Shown piece by piece: positions 34,977 to 46,361 of a stretch of DNA of 64,000 bases; the first letter of the stretch is position 1; each line of letters begins with the position of its first letter. The stretch is from NCBI GenBank assembly GCA_024760905.1, contig JALRMN010000025.1:417501-481500 (forward strand), given 5' to 3'. Below the pieces are notes generated by a model that had not been told where the DNA came from, did no database searches, and was given only the letters and a program-made list of their open reading frames with translations. Source of the stretch: Plotosus lineatus. Taxonomy: Eukaryota; Chordata; Actinopteri; Siluriformes; Plotosidae. The translations under genes and the position numbers were made by a program.

Positions 34977-37900
34977 AGTCATTCTCAAAAAATTAGCATA
35001 TTTTGAAAAAGTTCATTATTTTCTGTAATGTACTGATAAAAATTATGGGCAGTGGGCAGATGCTTCGCATCTGCACGGGAAAATGAACGACCCCGCCCTC
35101 CATGAGTTTCCTGCTGCCTTGCAGGTCGGCCTTGGCTGGTCAAAGGCTATGGGAGTAAACCCAGATAGAAAATCCGGTAAGGAGGCCCGAAGGCAGTTGG
35201 CCGAGCTCTGGGACGCCCTCTGACACCTCCTGCAGCCGCGCTGGCACCGAGTGTACTGGCGTGCCTTTTCGCCGGACTCTGCCATCAACGCCGAGAGGGG
35301 GATCCGGGCACGGGGCACTCCAGGGTCTCCATATCACTTGCCCAGGCCTGCACCTGGAGAGGTCACCCAGCTTCGGGCTGTCTCAGCGTAGACATCAACA
35401 CGGGAGCAGCAGACACCAGTGATAAGCCCAGGCTCGCTTTGGTGTAGAGCCGGCGCTAGGGTTGCTCGACGGTGGAAGGAGTCCTCTGACTCCATTGGGA
35501 AGTTACCGCCACTCAACCCGGGCAGCCCCGGGCAATAAGGTACTACCCCGCCACAACTTGCTTGTTTCATCGGGTGTGTGAAGCTTAGATCAAAAATCGA
35601 CAGGCTTGTTGTAAAATTGAGCACCAGGCAAACACAGAAAGAAAAGACAAAGCAACCGCCAGCCCGCGGCTGGCAACCTGGAACGCCAGAACGATGTGTC
35701 CCGGCCTCACTGACGACCTCCAGCAAGTCGACGACACAAGGAAAACCGCCATCATTAGCCGTGAGCTGGCTAAGCCGAACATCGACATCGCCGCCGCCTA
35801 CAGGGAGACACGCCTTGCTTCAAGTGGCAGTCTCAAGGAGAAGGACTACACGCTCTTCTGGCAAGGTCTGGAGGCAGACGAAAGCACGACTCTATGGGGT
35901 TGGTTTCGCAGTTCGCAACTCCCTGCTGTCGTCAATTGAACCTCCTTCTCAGGGAACCGAGCGCATCCTCTCACTCCGACTCACCACCTCCTCGGGACCT
36001 ACACACATTTTCTGCGCCTACGCCCCAACACTCTGCTCCACAACTGAGGAAAAAGATGCATTCTACGAGGAGCTTGAGGCAAGGATCAGAGAGATACCAG
36101 TGAAGGAAAACCTGTTCCTGGGAGACTTCAATGCCCGGGTGGGAGCAGACTGCACCGCCTGGCCACGCTGCATTGGACACTTTGGCATTGGCAAGCTCAA
36201 CGAGAATGGACAACGGCTACTTGAGCTCTGCTCCTTCCATGACCTCGCCATTACCAACACCTTCTATGCCACCAAGCCCCACCACAGAGTTTCATGGAGA
36301 CATCCCAGGTCGAGGCACTGGCACCAGCTGGACTTCGTCATCACCAGGAGACCCATGCTGAACCACGTGCTCTGGCACACGAAGTTACCATAGTGCAGAC
36401 TGCGACACTGACCATTCCCTGGTCGGAAGCATGGTGCATCTACCACCCAAACAGATCCACCGCTTCCAAACATAGGGCCAGCCCCGGGATCGACACTGCC
36501 AGAACTTCAAAGCCCGAAGGCGCAAATGCTTTGCTGAGGCCATCGACAACGCCCTGAAGACTGCCCCACAGACAATGCCACAGCACGCTGGGACTTCATC
36601 CGCGATGCCGTATACCAGGCCGCCTCAGACACCTTCGGGAAGAGAGTCAGGAAAAACGAGGACTGGTTCGAGGCTGGGATTGAAGATATGGAGCTCGCCA
36701 TAGCTGCCAAGGGTGCTGCGCTCCTTGAGTACAAGAGGAAGCCATGCGAGAAATCACTGGCCACCTACAGAGAAGCCCGCAACAATGCCAAGAGGGTTTC
36801 GCAGGTGCGCCAATCCACTACTGGCTGAAGCTTTGCAACGATATTCAGACCTCTGCGGACCATGGAAACACCCGTGCCATGTGGCGAGGGGATGAAAAGC
36901 TTTCGGACCAAGTGCCACCAAGATCGCACCCTTCAAATCCACCTCCGCGACATCATCAAGGACCGTGGGGAGCAGATGGAGAGATGGGCCAAGCACTATT
37001 CAGAGCTATACTCCAGAGAGAATGTTGTCACTGACACAGCCATGGAGAACACCATCCCACTGCCCACCATGGAAGAACTCGACTCGCCACCTACCATCGA
37101 AGAGCTCAGCAAGGCCATTAACTCGCTGTCTAGCGGAAAGCACCAGGCAGCGACGGAATCCCTCCAGAGGTGATGAAGGCTGCAAAGAGAGCTCCTCCTT
37201 GGGCATCTCCATGAGCTTTTGCTTCAGTGCTGGGAAGAAGGAACGATACCCCAAGACATGCGAGATGAAGATCATCACGCTTACAAGAACAAGGGCGACC
37301 AGCGATTGCAACAACTATCGTGGGATCTCTCTCCTCAGCATTGTAGGGAAAGCCTTTGCAAGGGTAGTCTCAACCGCCTGCAAGTACTTGCAGACCGTGG
37401 TGTATCCCGAGTCGCAGTGCGGGTTCCGGCAAAGCGATCAACCATTGACATGGTGTTCTCCCTTCGGCAGCTGCAGGAAAAGTGCCGTGAGCAGCGACGC
37501 CCTTGTTCCTCGCCTTCATCGATCTGGACTAAGGCATTCGACGGGTCAGTCGGTCTGGCCTCTTCACCTCCTCCATAAGATTGGATGTCCCACCAAGCTC
37601 CTGAAGATAGTCGAAGTCATTCCACGACAACACGCCTGGCACAGTTCAGTATAACGGAACATCATCAGACCCCTTCCAATCAAGAGCGGCGTTGAAACAA
37701 GGGTGTGTCCTGGCCCCGACACTTTTCGGCATATTTTTCTCTTTGCTCCTGCGCTTACGCGATTCAGAGAGTCCAAGATGGCATCTTCCTCCACATACCT
37801 GAGTGATGGGAACCTGTTTAATCTCGCCCGCCAGGCAAAGACCAAGGTGCGCAAGGTCCTCATCCGGGATATGCTCTTTGCTGACGACGCTGCCCTCACT

Positions 37901-40386
37901 GCTCACTCTGAAGTCGCCTCTTCAGCGACTCGTCAATCACTACGGGAGGCATGCACAGAGTTTGGACTCACTATCAGCCTCAAAAACCAACATCATGGGT
38001 CAGGATGTCAGCACAACTCCCACAATCAACATCGGCGATTACACCCTGGAAGTGGTGGACAAGTTCACCTACCTTGGCTCCACCATCTCCAGCAACCTAT
38101 CCCTGGATGCTGAGCTAAACGTAAGGATAGGCAAAGCAGCAACATCCATGGCCCGCCTTAGCGTAAGCGCAGGTGTGGAACAACCCCAGGCTGACCCTAA
38201 ACACGAAGATGAAGGTGTACTGCTACGCGTGTTGAGCACGCTTCTATATGGCAGTGAGGCCTGACCCTATACATGCACCAGGAGCGAAGACTAAACGCTT
38301 TTCACTCCGCGCAACCTCAGACGACTGGCATTACCTGGCAGGATCGTGTTCCAACTCTGCCTTGGCCCAGGCAGGCATGTCAAGCATGTTCGCCATCCTC
38401 TCCCAGAAGCTTCGCCGCTGGCTCGACACATATGCAGGATGGATGAATTTCGTGATTCCAAAGGACATCCTCTATGGCGAAGCTCGCCTCAGGAACACGA
38501 CCAACAGGACGACTCCGCCTCTGCGCTACAAGGATGTCTGCAAGAGGGACCTGAAGTCATGCAGCATCAACCCAGTAGATCTCGAGGCAGCGAGCCCGAC
38601 CGCTTCTAGCTGGCGTGGAAAGGTAAAATCCGTGTGCAGCAGGCCGAGGAGAAGAGAGAGATCCAGCATGAGGAGAAGAAGAACCGCAAACAGCAGAGAA
38701 TTCTGTCTGCCACAGCCTGCCCCACGATCCCTACTGCAGAATACACTTGCAGCAAGTGTGGTAGGAGCTGCATCTCCCGCATTGGCTTATTCAGCCACAG
38801 CCGGCGCTGCAGCCTCTCAGCTAATTGATAGACCTGCCTAGGTGCAGACTCCATTGTCTCTCGAGACAGACGGATGCCAATATAACTGATAAAAATTAAA
38901 TGTTCATATATTTTATATTCATTGCACACCAACTGAAATATTTCAGGTCTTTTATTGTTTTAATACTGATGATTTTGGCATACAGCTCATGAAAACCCAA
39001 AATTCCGATCCCAAAAAATTAGCATATTTCATCCGACCAATAATAAAAAAAAAAAAGTGTTTTTAATACAAAAAAGTCAACCTTCAAATCATTATGTTCA
39101 GTTCTGCACTCGCTACTTGGTTGGTAATTTTGCAGAAATGACTGCTTCAATGCGGCGTGGCATGGAGGCAATCAGCCTGTGGCACTGCTGAGATGTTATG
39201 GAGGCCCAGGATGCTTCGATAGCCGCCTTAAGCGCATCCACAGTGTTGGGTCTGGTGTGTCTCAACTTTCTCTTCACAATATCCCACATATTCTCTATGG
39301 GGTTCAGGTCAGGAGAGTTGGGAGGCCAATTGAGCACAGTAATACCATGGTCAGGAAACCATTTACCAATGGTTTAAGCACTGTGAGCAGGTGCCAGGTC
39401 ATTCTGAAAAATGAAATCTTCATCTCCATAAAGATTTTCAGCAGATGAAAGCATGAAGTGCTCCAAAATCTCCTGATAGCTAGCTGCATTGACCCTGCCC
39501 TTGATAAAACACAGTGGACCAACACCAGCAGCTGACATGGCACCCTAGACCATCACCGACTGTGGGTACTTGACACTGGACTTCAGGCATTGTGGCATTT
39601 CCTTCTCCCCAGTCTTCCTCCAGACTCTGGCACCTTGATTTCCGAATGACATGCAAAATTGGCTTTCATCCGAAAAAAGTACTTTGGACCACTGAGCAAC
39701 AGTCCAGTGGTGCTTCTCCGTAGCCCAGGTCAGACACTTTTGCCGCCGTTTCTGGTTCAATAGTGGCTTGACCTGGGGAATGCGGCACCTGTAGCCCACT
39801 CCACTGCTTCCACAGGTCCAGCAAGGTCTGGAATCGGCCCTTCTCCACAATCTTCCTCAGGGTCCGGTCACCTATTCTGGTTGTGCAGCGTTTTCTGCCA
39901 CACTTTTTCCTTCCCACAGACGTCCCACTGAGGTGCCTTGATACAGCACTCTGGGAACAGCCTATTCACTCAGAGATTTCTTTCTGTCTTACTTTCTTGC
40001 TTGAGGGTGTCAATGATGGCCTTCTGGACAGCAGTCAGGTCGGCAGTCTTACCCATGATTGCAGTTTTGAGTAATGAATCAGGCTGGGATTTTTTAAAAG
40101 CCTCAGGAATCTTTTGCAGGTGTTTAGAGTTAAATCATTGATTCAGATGATGAGGTTAATAGCTCGTTTAGAGTACCTTTTCATGATATGCTAATTTTTT
40201 TGAGATAGGAAATTTGGGTTTTCATGAGCTGTATGCCAAAATCATCAGTATTAAAACAATAAAAGAGCTGAAATATTTCAGTTGGTGTGCAATGAATCTA
40301 AAATATATGAAAGTTTCATTTTTATCAGTACATTCAAGAAAATAATGAACTTTATCACAATATGTTAATTCTTTGAGAAGGACTAG
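34977..40386 (-). mobile_element. Tc1-like transposon, copy 2, with LINE inside
   Basis: Same family as copy 1, opposite orientation. The left end CTAGTCATTCTCAAAAAATT and the right end TTTGAGAAGGACTAG are inverted partners. The transposase starts near 40056 and has VLFSDESQFCMSFGNQGARV, FQNDLAPAHS and PPNSPDLNPIENMWDIVKRK (catalytic D, D, E). The frame breaks at the same short deletion as copy 1. A LINE of about 3.8 kb (35046-38884) sits in the left terminal repeat. Confidence 0.9.
35046..38884 (+). mobile_element. Nearly full-length APE-type LINE
   Basis: Flanked by the 14-bp duplication ACTGATAAAAATTA (35032-35045 and 38885-38898). An endonuclease frame at 35578-36393 has HIFCAYAPTLCSTTEEKDAF, LFLGDFNARVGAD and HQLDFVITR. 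Reverse transcriptase pieces follow in several frames: NNYRGISLLSIVGKAFARV (37310), MLFADDAALTAHSE (37870) and DKFTYLGSTISSNLSLDAEL (38060). The C-terminus at 38740-38820 carries CSKCGRSCISRIGLFSHSRR, a CCHC/C2H2-like finger. At least five frame changes make it inactive. The clade is not assigned. Confidence 0.85.
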
Positions 40387-40404
40387 TATATATATATACA
40401 TGTA

Positions 40405-40632
40405 ACCACTTAATCCTAATTAGGGTTGTGGGGAGGCTGGCACCCATCCCAGCTGACTTCGGGCGAGGGCAGAGTACACCCTGGACAGCTTGCCAGGTCA
40501 TCGCAGGGTGGAAACACACTGACGGCTTTGCAGCCTACTCTTGTCGAAAATCAGCAATGGTTCTTTTATATGCCTCACACCATAGACAGTGAGAGACATG
40601 GCCGACCTTTGATAACCTAGTTAGCTGCACTG
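40405..40632 (-). repeat. Chimeric SINE with L2-type tail
   Basis: The same junction as 23313, in reverse: CGCAGGGTGGAAACACACTG. The tRNA head is missing. Confidence 0.75.
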
Positions 40633-40941
40633 CCGGTTTTTAAATATTCATCGAGTTAAAAAAATAAGGAAATTCAATAAGAAGAGGGGGAAAAAAGTTT
40701 AGTAAAATGCCGTGAAAATAAGGCCAATTATGCAAAAAAAAAATCCTAAACAAACAAAACCAAAAAACAACCCAAAATCATTGCATTGAATATGCATTTA
40801 TTGATATTATATACATATATGCATGTATGTATACGTCACTCAGGGGTGGGGGGGGAGCTTGGGGCGTTGATCCTACTTCGTGGAATTTGGTGGTCGCGGG
40901 GGATCTTGGTCCCAATTAAGCACGGAAAGTGAGGGTTCCCT
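40633..40941 (-). mobile_element. Tigger-like MITE family B, copy 2
   Basis: Ends GATCTTGGTCCCAATTAAGC, then AGTGAGGGTTCCCTG before TA, the reverse complement of the left end of the other family copies. The opposite end is degraded. Confidence 0.6.
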
Positions 40942-41170
40942 GTATCATAGTAATCACTGAACATTATCTGTGTCTATCTTAGCATTGTTTTGATTTTTTT
41001 CTTCTTCTTCTTCTTTCAGCAGCTCCGTGTCTCAAACAGTGTGCCCCTAGTAGACAATTTAGGAATAGCAGTTTATTTTAAAAATTCTAGTTCATGTCTT
41101 TATTTCACTTTCAGATTTATCCTGCAGACCAGATTGAACCCCTTTGGCGGGCCAGTTAAGGCCCATAAGC

Positions 41171-42360
41171 TGTACGTGCTCTAAACCATGCAATGACCTG
41201 GTCCTCTCCTCTGCACTCTCTTCTTCAGCTCACTCCACAGGGTTTCAATGGGGTTGGGGTCTGGGGACTGAGATGGCCATGGGAGGAGCTTGATTCTGTG
41301 TCTGATGAACCATTTATGTATAGATTTGGCTACAGGTTTAAGGCCATTATCTTGCTGAAAGTCCCATTGATAGACTATCTTCAGCTTTCGAGCAGAGGCC
41401 ACCACATTTTGATTTAAGATGCCCTGGTATTTCAAAGTGTTCATTATGCAATGAACAATAACAAGGTTCCCAGGGACTGAGGGAGAGAAGCAAGCCACAG
41501 CATCACCGATCCTACCTCAAACTTCACAGTTGGCATCAGGTGCTTTCTGCAGTCTCATCTTTTGTATTCTGCCAGATTGACTTAGATCAGGGGTGTCAAA
41601 CTCGTGCCACAAAGGGCCATGTGGCTGCAGGTTTTTGCTTCAACCAAGCAGCAGCACACCTGACTTGACTCATTTAATCAACTGATCTAGGTCTTCAGGC
41701 AGCCGATTGGTCAATCTGTGACCTCTGTACAGAGATTGGCCAATCAACTGGCTGAATACTCAGCTCAATTGATGAAATGGGCCAAGTCAGGTGTGCTGCT
41801 GCTTGGTTGAAGCAAAAACCTGCAGCCACATGGCCCTCTGTGGCACGAGTTTGACACCCCTGACTTAGATCATTTGTTACTAAAATGCTCTATCTTGGTT
41901 TCATCTGACCAAAGCACACAGTCCCAGTTGAAGTGCCAGTACCCACTTAGTGGACACCAGGAGTTTGTCTTTATGACTGTGAGTGAGAAAAGGTTTTTCC
42001 CCGCATGCCTCCCAAACAGATTGTTGGCATGTAGATGGAGCATGATGGTCGTTTTGGAAACTTTGTTACACCAAGATACCCCCATTTGTTGTGATTCGTT
42101 AACAGTGAGCTTTGGAGAACTTTTGATTTCTTTTAACATCCTCCTCATTGTGTGCGATAGTAAAATCAACTTGTGTCCTCGTCCACGCTTGTTCCAGAAC
42201 TGTTCCAGTTCCTTTAAACTTCTTAATGATTCCTCTGACAGTTGATATGTGCAGGTGCAAGCAAGGGGCGATTTTCTCGTAGCCCGTGCCTGACTGGTGA
42301 AGGTCGACACACATCTGCATAACTTGAATGGTGTTTTCCTTTGTCTTTCCCATGCTGAAC
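41171..42360 (-). pseudogene. Tc1-like transposase, second family, with hAT MITE insertion
   Basis: The start is at 42353 (MGKTKENTIQVMQMCVDLHQ), with a helix-turn-helix LHISTVRGIIKKFKGTG. The catalytic motifs are VLWSDETKIEHF, FQQDNGLKPVAKSIHKW and SPDPNPIETLWSELKKRV (D, D, E). Stops and frameshifts occur at several points. A 275-bp foldback MITE splits it at 41588-41862. The terminal repeats probably reach beyond the coding part, to about 42545 on the right. Confidence 0.85.
41588..41862. mobile_element. hAT foldback MITE
   Basis: Two arms of about 100 bp are nearly perfect inverted copies beginning CAGGGGTGTCAAACTCGTGC. The 8-bp duplication ACTTAGAT sits at 41580-41587 and 41863-41870. 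Only about 70 bp lie between the arms. Confidence 0.92.
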
Positions 42361-42585
42361 AGTGGATTAGAGAAATGGCCTCTGTGTCATGTCATATTTA
42401 TATCCCAGGGAAAGAGGAAGTGATAAATTACTAATTAAATGTTGCTAGATACATTTATAAACTTTGTAAGCTAACGTAGAAATGACAGAAATATTTCAAT
42501 TACATTTACTTCCTAGAAATTATTAGGGGTGCTAACAATTGCGATTACAATTGTGCCAACAATTGTGAACAAGTGATTTTCAGTT

Positions 42586-42832
42586 CAGTTAATTTTCTGT
42601 AACCGCTTCATCCTAATTAGGTTTGCGGGGAGGCTGGTGCCCATCCCAGCCAACTCAGGGCGAGGGCAGAGTACACCCTGGACAGCTCGCCAGGCCATCG
42701 CAGGGAGGAAACATGCTGACGGCTTTGCAGCCTACTCTTGTCGAAAGTCAGCAATGGTTCTTTTACATGCCTCACACCATAGACAGTGAGAGACATGGCC
42801 GGCCTTTGATAACCCAGTTAGCTGCACTGGGG
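42586..42832 (-). repeat. Chimeric SINE with L2-type tail
   Basis: Third copy with the tail-swap junction (CATCGCAGGGAGGAAACATG). It ends at the GCAGCTAACTGGG part, with no tRNA head. Confidence 0.75.
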
Positions 42833-42989
42833 AACAAGTGATTTTATGAAAAATAATTATTCTTTAGTCAGAGATTTTTAAAAACAGAAAGCTTGTGTGG
42901 TACTACAGTCCCAAAATCGATATAAAAGATGGTGATGATCGGTGGTGATTACAAACAGTTAAAAACCTGAACAGTCAGCTGATTGGCTT

Positions 42990-43210
42990 TTCCGAATCAG
43001 GTGTGAGTGTAAATGGTTGTGTTGGTGTTGGGCCTGCGATGACCTGGTGAGCTGTATAGGATATAAACTGCCCTCACCCGGAGTAGGCTGAGAAGGGCGC
43101 CAGGGGAGTCTGGTGCCCATCTCCACTGACTCTGTGTGAAGGTTGGAACTGCACACTTACACTGTGAACTGCTTGCTAGGCCATCCCAGGGCCAACACTC
43201 CTACTCACTC
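42990..43210. repeat. L2-tail repeat fragments
   Basis: Two partial copies: GGCCTGCGATGACCTGGTGA, and reverse-like CTGGTGCCCATCTCCACTGA. Confidence 0.5.
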
Positions 43211-43939
43211 TCACATGATGATGAATTAATTTTCTAATGGTTTCATATACTAGTATTTTATTATGTCACACTGTTTCTGTCATGGAGATCCACAATGTAC
43301 TAGTGGATCATTCTAACACATTTCAACACCAAATCCACACCAAGCCTTCACACAAACAATTTCATTCCATAAATGAAAGTGGATTTAATCTCACTGTACC
43401 TTTAAAGTGAACCACGGTGTTTCTTATTTACATAGATTTTGTTTATGTTGGTTTCAGCTGAAATCAGTTCCAGGCAGGTACAGTGTAGGTGTCCTTGAAA
43501 TCGACAGTGTTGTACTGCTGTGTCCTGAGCTACAAGTGGAACAAATGCATGGAATCTGTAAAAATCTTAAAAATCAGTCATGTGATCACTTCCTGAGTCA
43601 TAAGCAACTGAGAAGATGATTGATGGTGAAACACTGATGGATCTTGGGACATGTTTCAAGGTAAAACATATTTAAATTCCCAGTAAGTAGCACAGCTAAT
43701 AATTTTAGTCACTTCCTGAGTAAAGTGCTTATTACACTTCAGATACGCTCCTTTGACATGAACGCACACGACTCCAGTGAGTTACCACTGGTTTAATTAG
43801 TGAATTCTTAATCACCTTCATAACACCGATAAACATCAGGATACGAGCTCAGGGTTTATAAACTCTGACTTTACTCAATAACCTCGATTTAATTCTCAGC
43901 GAATTAAAATCGCTTTTGAGCATTACGCCCGGATCTGAA

Positions 43940-44052
43940 GCAGGAAATGACATAAAGGAAACCGTCACGATTCTTTAACCAACGAATCAGTATCGGGAAG
44001 AGACTTTTACAAGATAAATTTAATTCTTGTTTAGATAATTGTTTCGACAATT
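43940..44052 (+). promoter_or_regulatory. Candidate MHC gene B promoter/5' leader
   Basis: Just upstream of the leader exon lie AGGAAATGACATAAAGGAAA (loosely interferon-response-like), CGTCA at 43964-43968 (half of an X2/CRE-like box on the other strand) and AACCAACGAATCAG (imperfect CCAAT/Y-box). The order is loosely like a class I S-X-Y promoter, but every match is partial. Confidence 0.3.
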
Positions 44053-44119
44053 ATGAAGAACAGTGCTGCATTAAATATTCTGATTTTACTCAGACTTCAT
44101 GTTCACTGTTCAGCAGCAG
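44053..44119 (+). CDS. MHC class I gene B, leader exon
   Basis: ATG followed by KNSAALNILILLRLHVH, then CSAA, a short signal peptide with a hydrophobic core and a small-residue cleavage area. The exon is 67 bp and ends in phase 1 at GCAGCAG followed by GTGAGT, a near-perfect donor. The next class I exon on this strand is alpha1 at 61088, which needs exactly this phase (G|TC = Val). The join would read CSAAVPHSLQY. The remaining doubt is whether this leader belongs to gene B or to another class I copy whose later exons were lost, because nearly 17 kb of transposons separates them. Confidence 0.75.
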
Positions 44120-45369
44120 GTGAGTTTTGAAATATAAACTATTGTTTATTGTAAATATATTACAATTGGCAGATTAAATATGATTCAAATAAATAAAATA
44201 GATGTATTTAGTTCTTAAATGATATGTGAAATGGTAAATATTATCCAACAGTTACCGGTTTCATCAGCGATTGAAAATGAGACGTCACCCTCCGCTCGTA
44301 TATCTGTTTGCTATGCTAGTGGCTACGCTATCATTGCTCCAGTCAACACCACATGCGGTGTCCGTCCGTCTGTTGACAGTAATAATCAACACATTATCTC
44401 AGATATCATCACCGATTATCTGTGTTGGTTTTGAGATTATATATCCACACAGCTTTTGAATTGATCATGGTACAATATTCATTGTTGCCTGCACAGCGAC
44501 CACCTTGATGAGTCATCTTCAACCTACGTGATTACAGGCTGCAATTTTTTTCAGAATTAAATAATTCAAATCTTAAATCTATATACAGTAGAGGCAGATG
44601 ATATGCAGAAAAAAAAGTGGTTATGAATCAGGATTTAAGTTTTTAATAGGGTATAGATTATATTGATCAGTCTTAATATGGATGAAAAACGCTTCTGTAA
44701 TAACAAAGAAAATATATCAGAGATAAGTGGAAAAACACAAAAGAGCATTACGTGTTGTTTTTGTTTGCAATGAGAAATACATTGTATGTTACTTTGTGTT
44801 GGTAATTTAGTTTCAAAGTTCATATGAGTTCTCACTCCTTATAATATGCAAAAGAATACTTTTAGTTTCCTCAGATTCAGAGGTACGAATGGGAACAAGA
44901 TTAACAAGAAAGCCTCTTTACAAACTGGAGCGCATGCGTATTGTGGGGGCCGTCTAACACACTCGGAGTGAAAGTGCTATCCACCCTCTCGTACCAATGA
45001 GCTCATCGATATCCGTAATTGCTTTGAGTGCCATCCCACCCTTCCATGAGACCTCAACTAATTGGCTCCCATGGACTCCCAGTCACACATGGCTGTGGCA
45101 TTAAACCCGATTTGAAATTCCAGTCTCTGGGTTAATAGTGGCGCACATTGTCGATGGACCACTCAGGAGCGAGAAAATATTTGCTATATTAGAATAATAT
45201 TTTTTTAATAGGGCAAAAACCACACAGATGATCAATAGGTTTCCTAGTTGGAGATTTTTCCTATTTTGTTGATTTTTAAAGTAGATTGAATAAGGGTAAG
45301 TTCTATGTTGTTTTTAGCTCAAAGTCTGACCTACTCAAAATCATGAATATTTTACCATGAGTGGTATGG

Positions 45370-45600
45370 ATTTTCTTTTCTTTTCGTCTGTTCCCCATTT
45401 TCGAGAGTCGCCACAGCGAATCATTTGATTCACACATTTGATTTGACATGGGTTTTTACGTTAGATGCCCTTCCTGTCACAGCAAGGGACAGAAACACGC
45501 TTTGCAGCCTACTCTTTACGAAAGTCAGCAATGGTTCTTTTACATGCCTCTCACCATAGACAGTGAGAGACATGGCCCGCCTTTCATAACCCAGTGGATA
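45370..45600 (-). repeat. tRNA-SINE with RTE-type tail, 5'-truncated
   Basis: Starts with GAGAGTCGCCACAGCGAATC (complement of the tail) and runs to CATAACCCAGTGG. The head is missing. Confidence 0.75.
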
Positions 45601-46079
45601 TGAGAAGAATAAAGTAGGTCAAAGTCACTCATGATTTAACAAAAAAGAAAAATTCAAAGGAATGATTGATATAGCAAAGATTTACACGATTATTACAATC
45701 CAAAACAGGTGGACTTCAATGTGGTGACATGACCAGGTGTTGTGCTGGTTACGACAACACTGGAAGCCACACAATCAGTTTACTGCACCAAAGGATACAG
45801 GCTGATGCAGGAGAGCAAGTATGATGAAACAAAGACTTTTTTGAGCTCAAGGGAAGCACTAGGGGGGTGCGGGAAAAATTGTTCACCGCAGTGGTGAGGG
45901 AAAAAAACACAAAAACCAAAATCACTGGGAGAGTATCAACACGGAAACTGGTCGAGCATGGAGCTCCTCTTTTACAGCACACTGATGGCTGAGTGAATTC
46001 AGGTGCTCACTCTGGATTTCACCTGCGGGTAACAGCCACACCCCTTGCCAGCGCATGCAGTGTATGGGGAGAGAGAGTG

Positions 46080-46310
46080 AGTTAAACGCCGCCAACTAAC
46101 ACACACCATAACAGTAACAAAGCGCAATAAGGCCATTGTGAAAATGGAAAATGCCTTATTGTTGTGGATTACGGACTGCCTTAAAAAGAATGTGAGTTTG
46201 AACACTAAAATGATATGTACTAAAGCAAAGGCTCTGGAGGCGCTGACGAGCCCCAACCAAGCACCAGTGCCGCCAGTGATTCTCTTCCTCAACATGGCCG
46301 TGGATTTGTT
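46080..46310 (+). pseudogene. Tigger/CENP-B-type helix-turn-helix fragment
   Basis: KMENALLLWITDCLKKNVSL, then NTKMICTKAKALEAL, matches the second helix-turn-helix of Tigger/CENP-B transposases. No catalytic core follows. Confidence 0.5.
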
Positions 46311-46361
46311 ATTTATAAGGTTTGTTATGCAGTATAATATATATATATATACATACACACA

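Noticed and set aside
35334..35726. 130-codon minus-strand frame
   Set aside because: It is the complement of the GC-rich LINE 5' region and has no family match.
44219..44459. Short frames after the gene B leader
   Set aside because: No class I similarity, and they are intronic if the leader splices at 44119.
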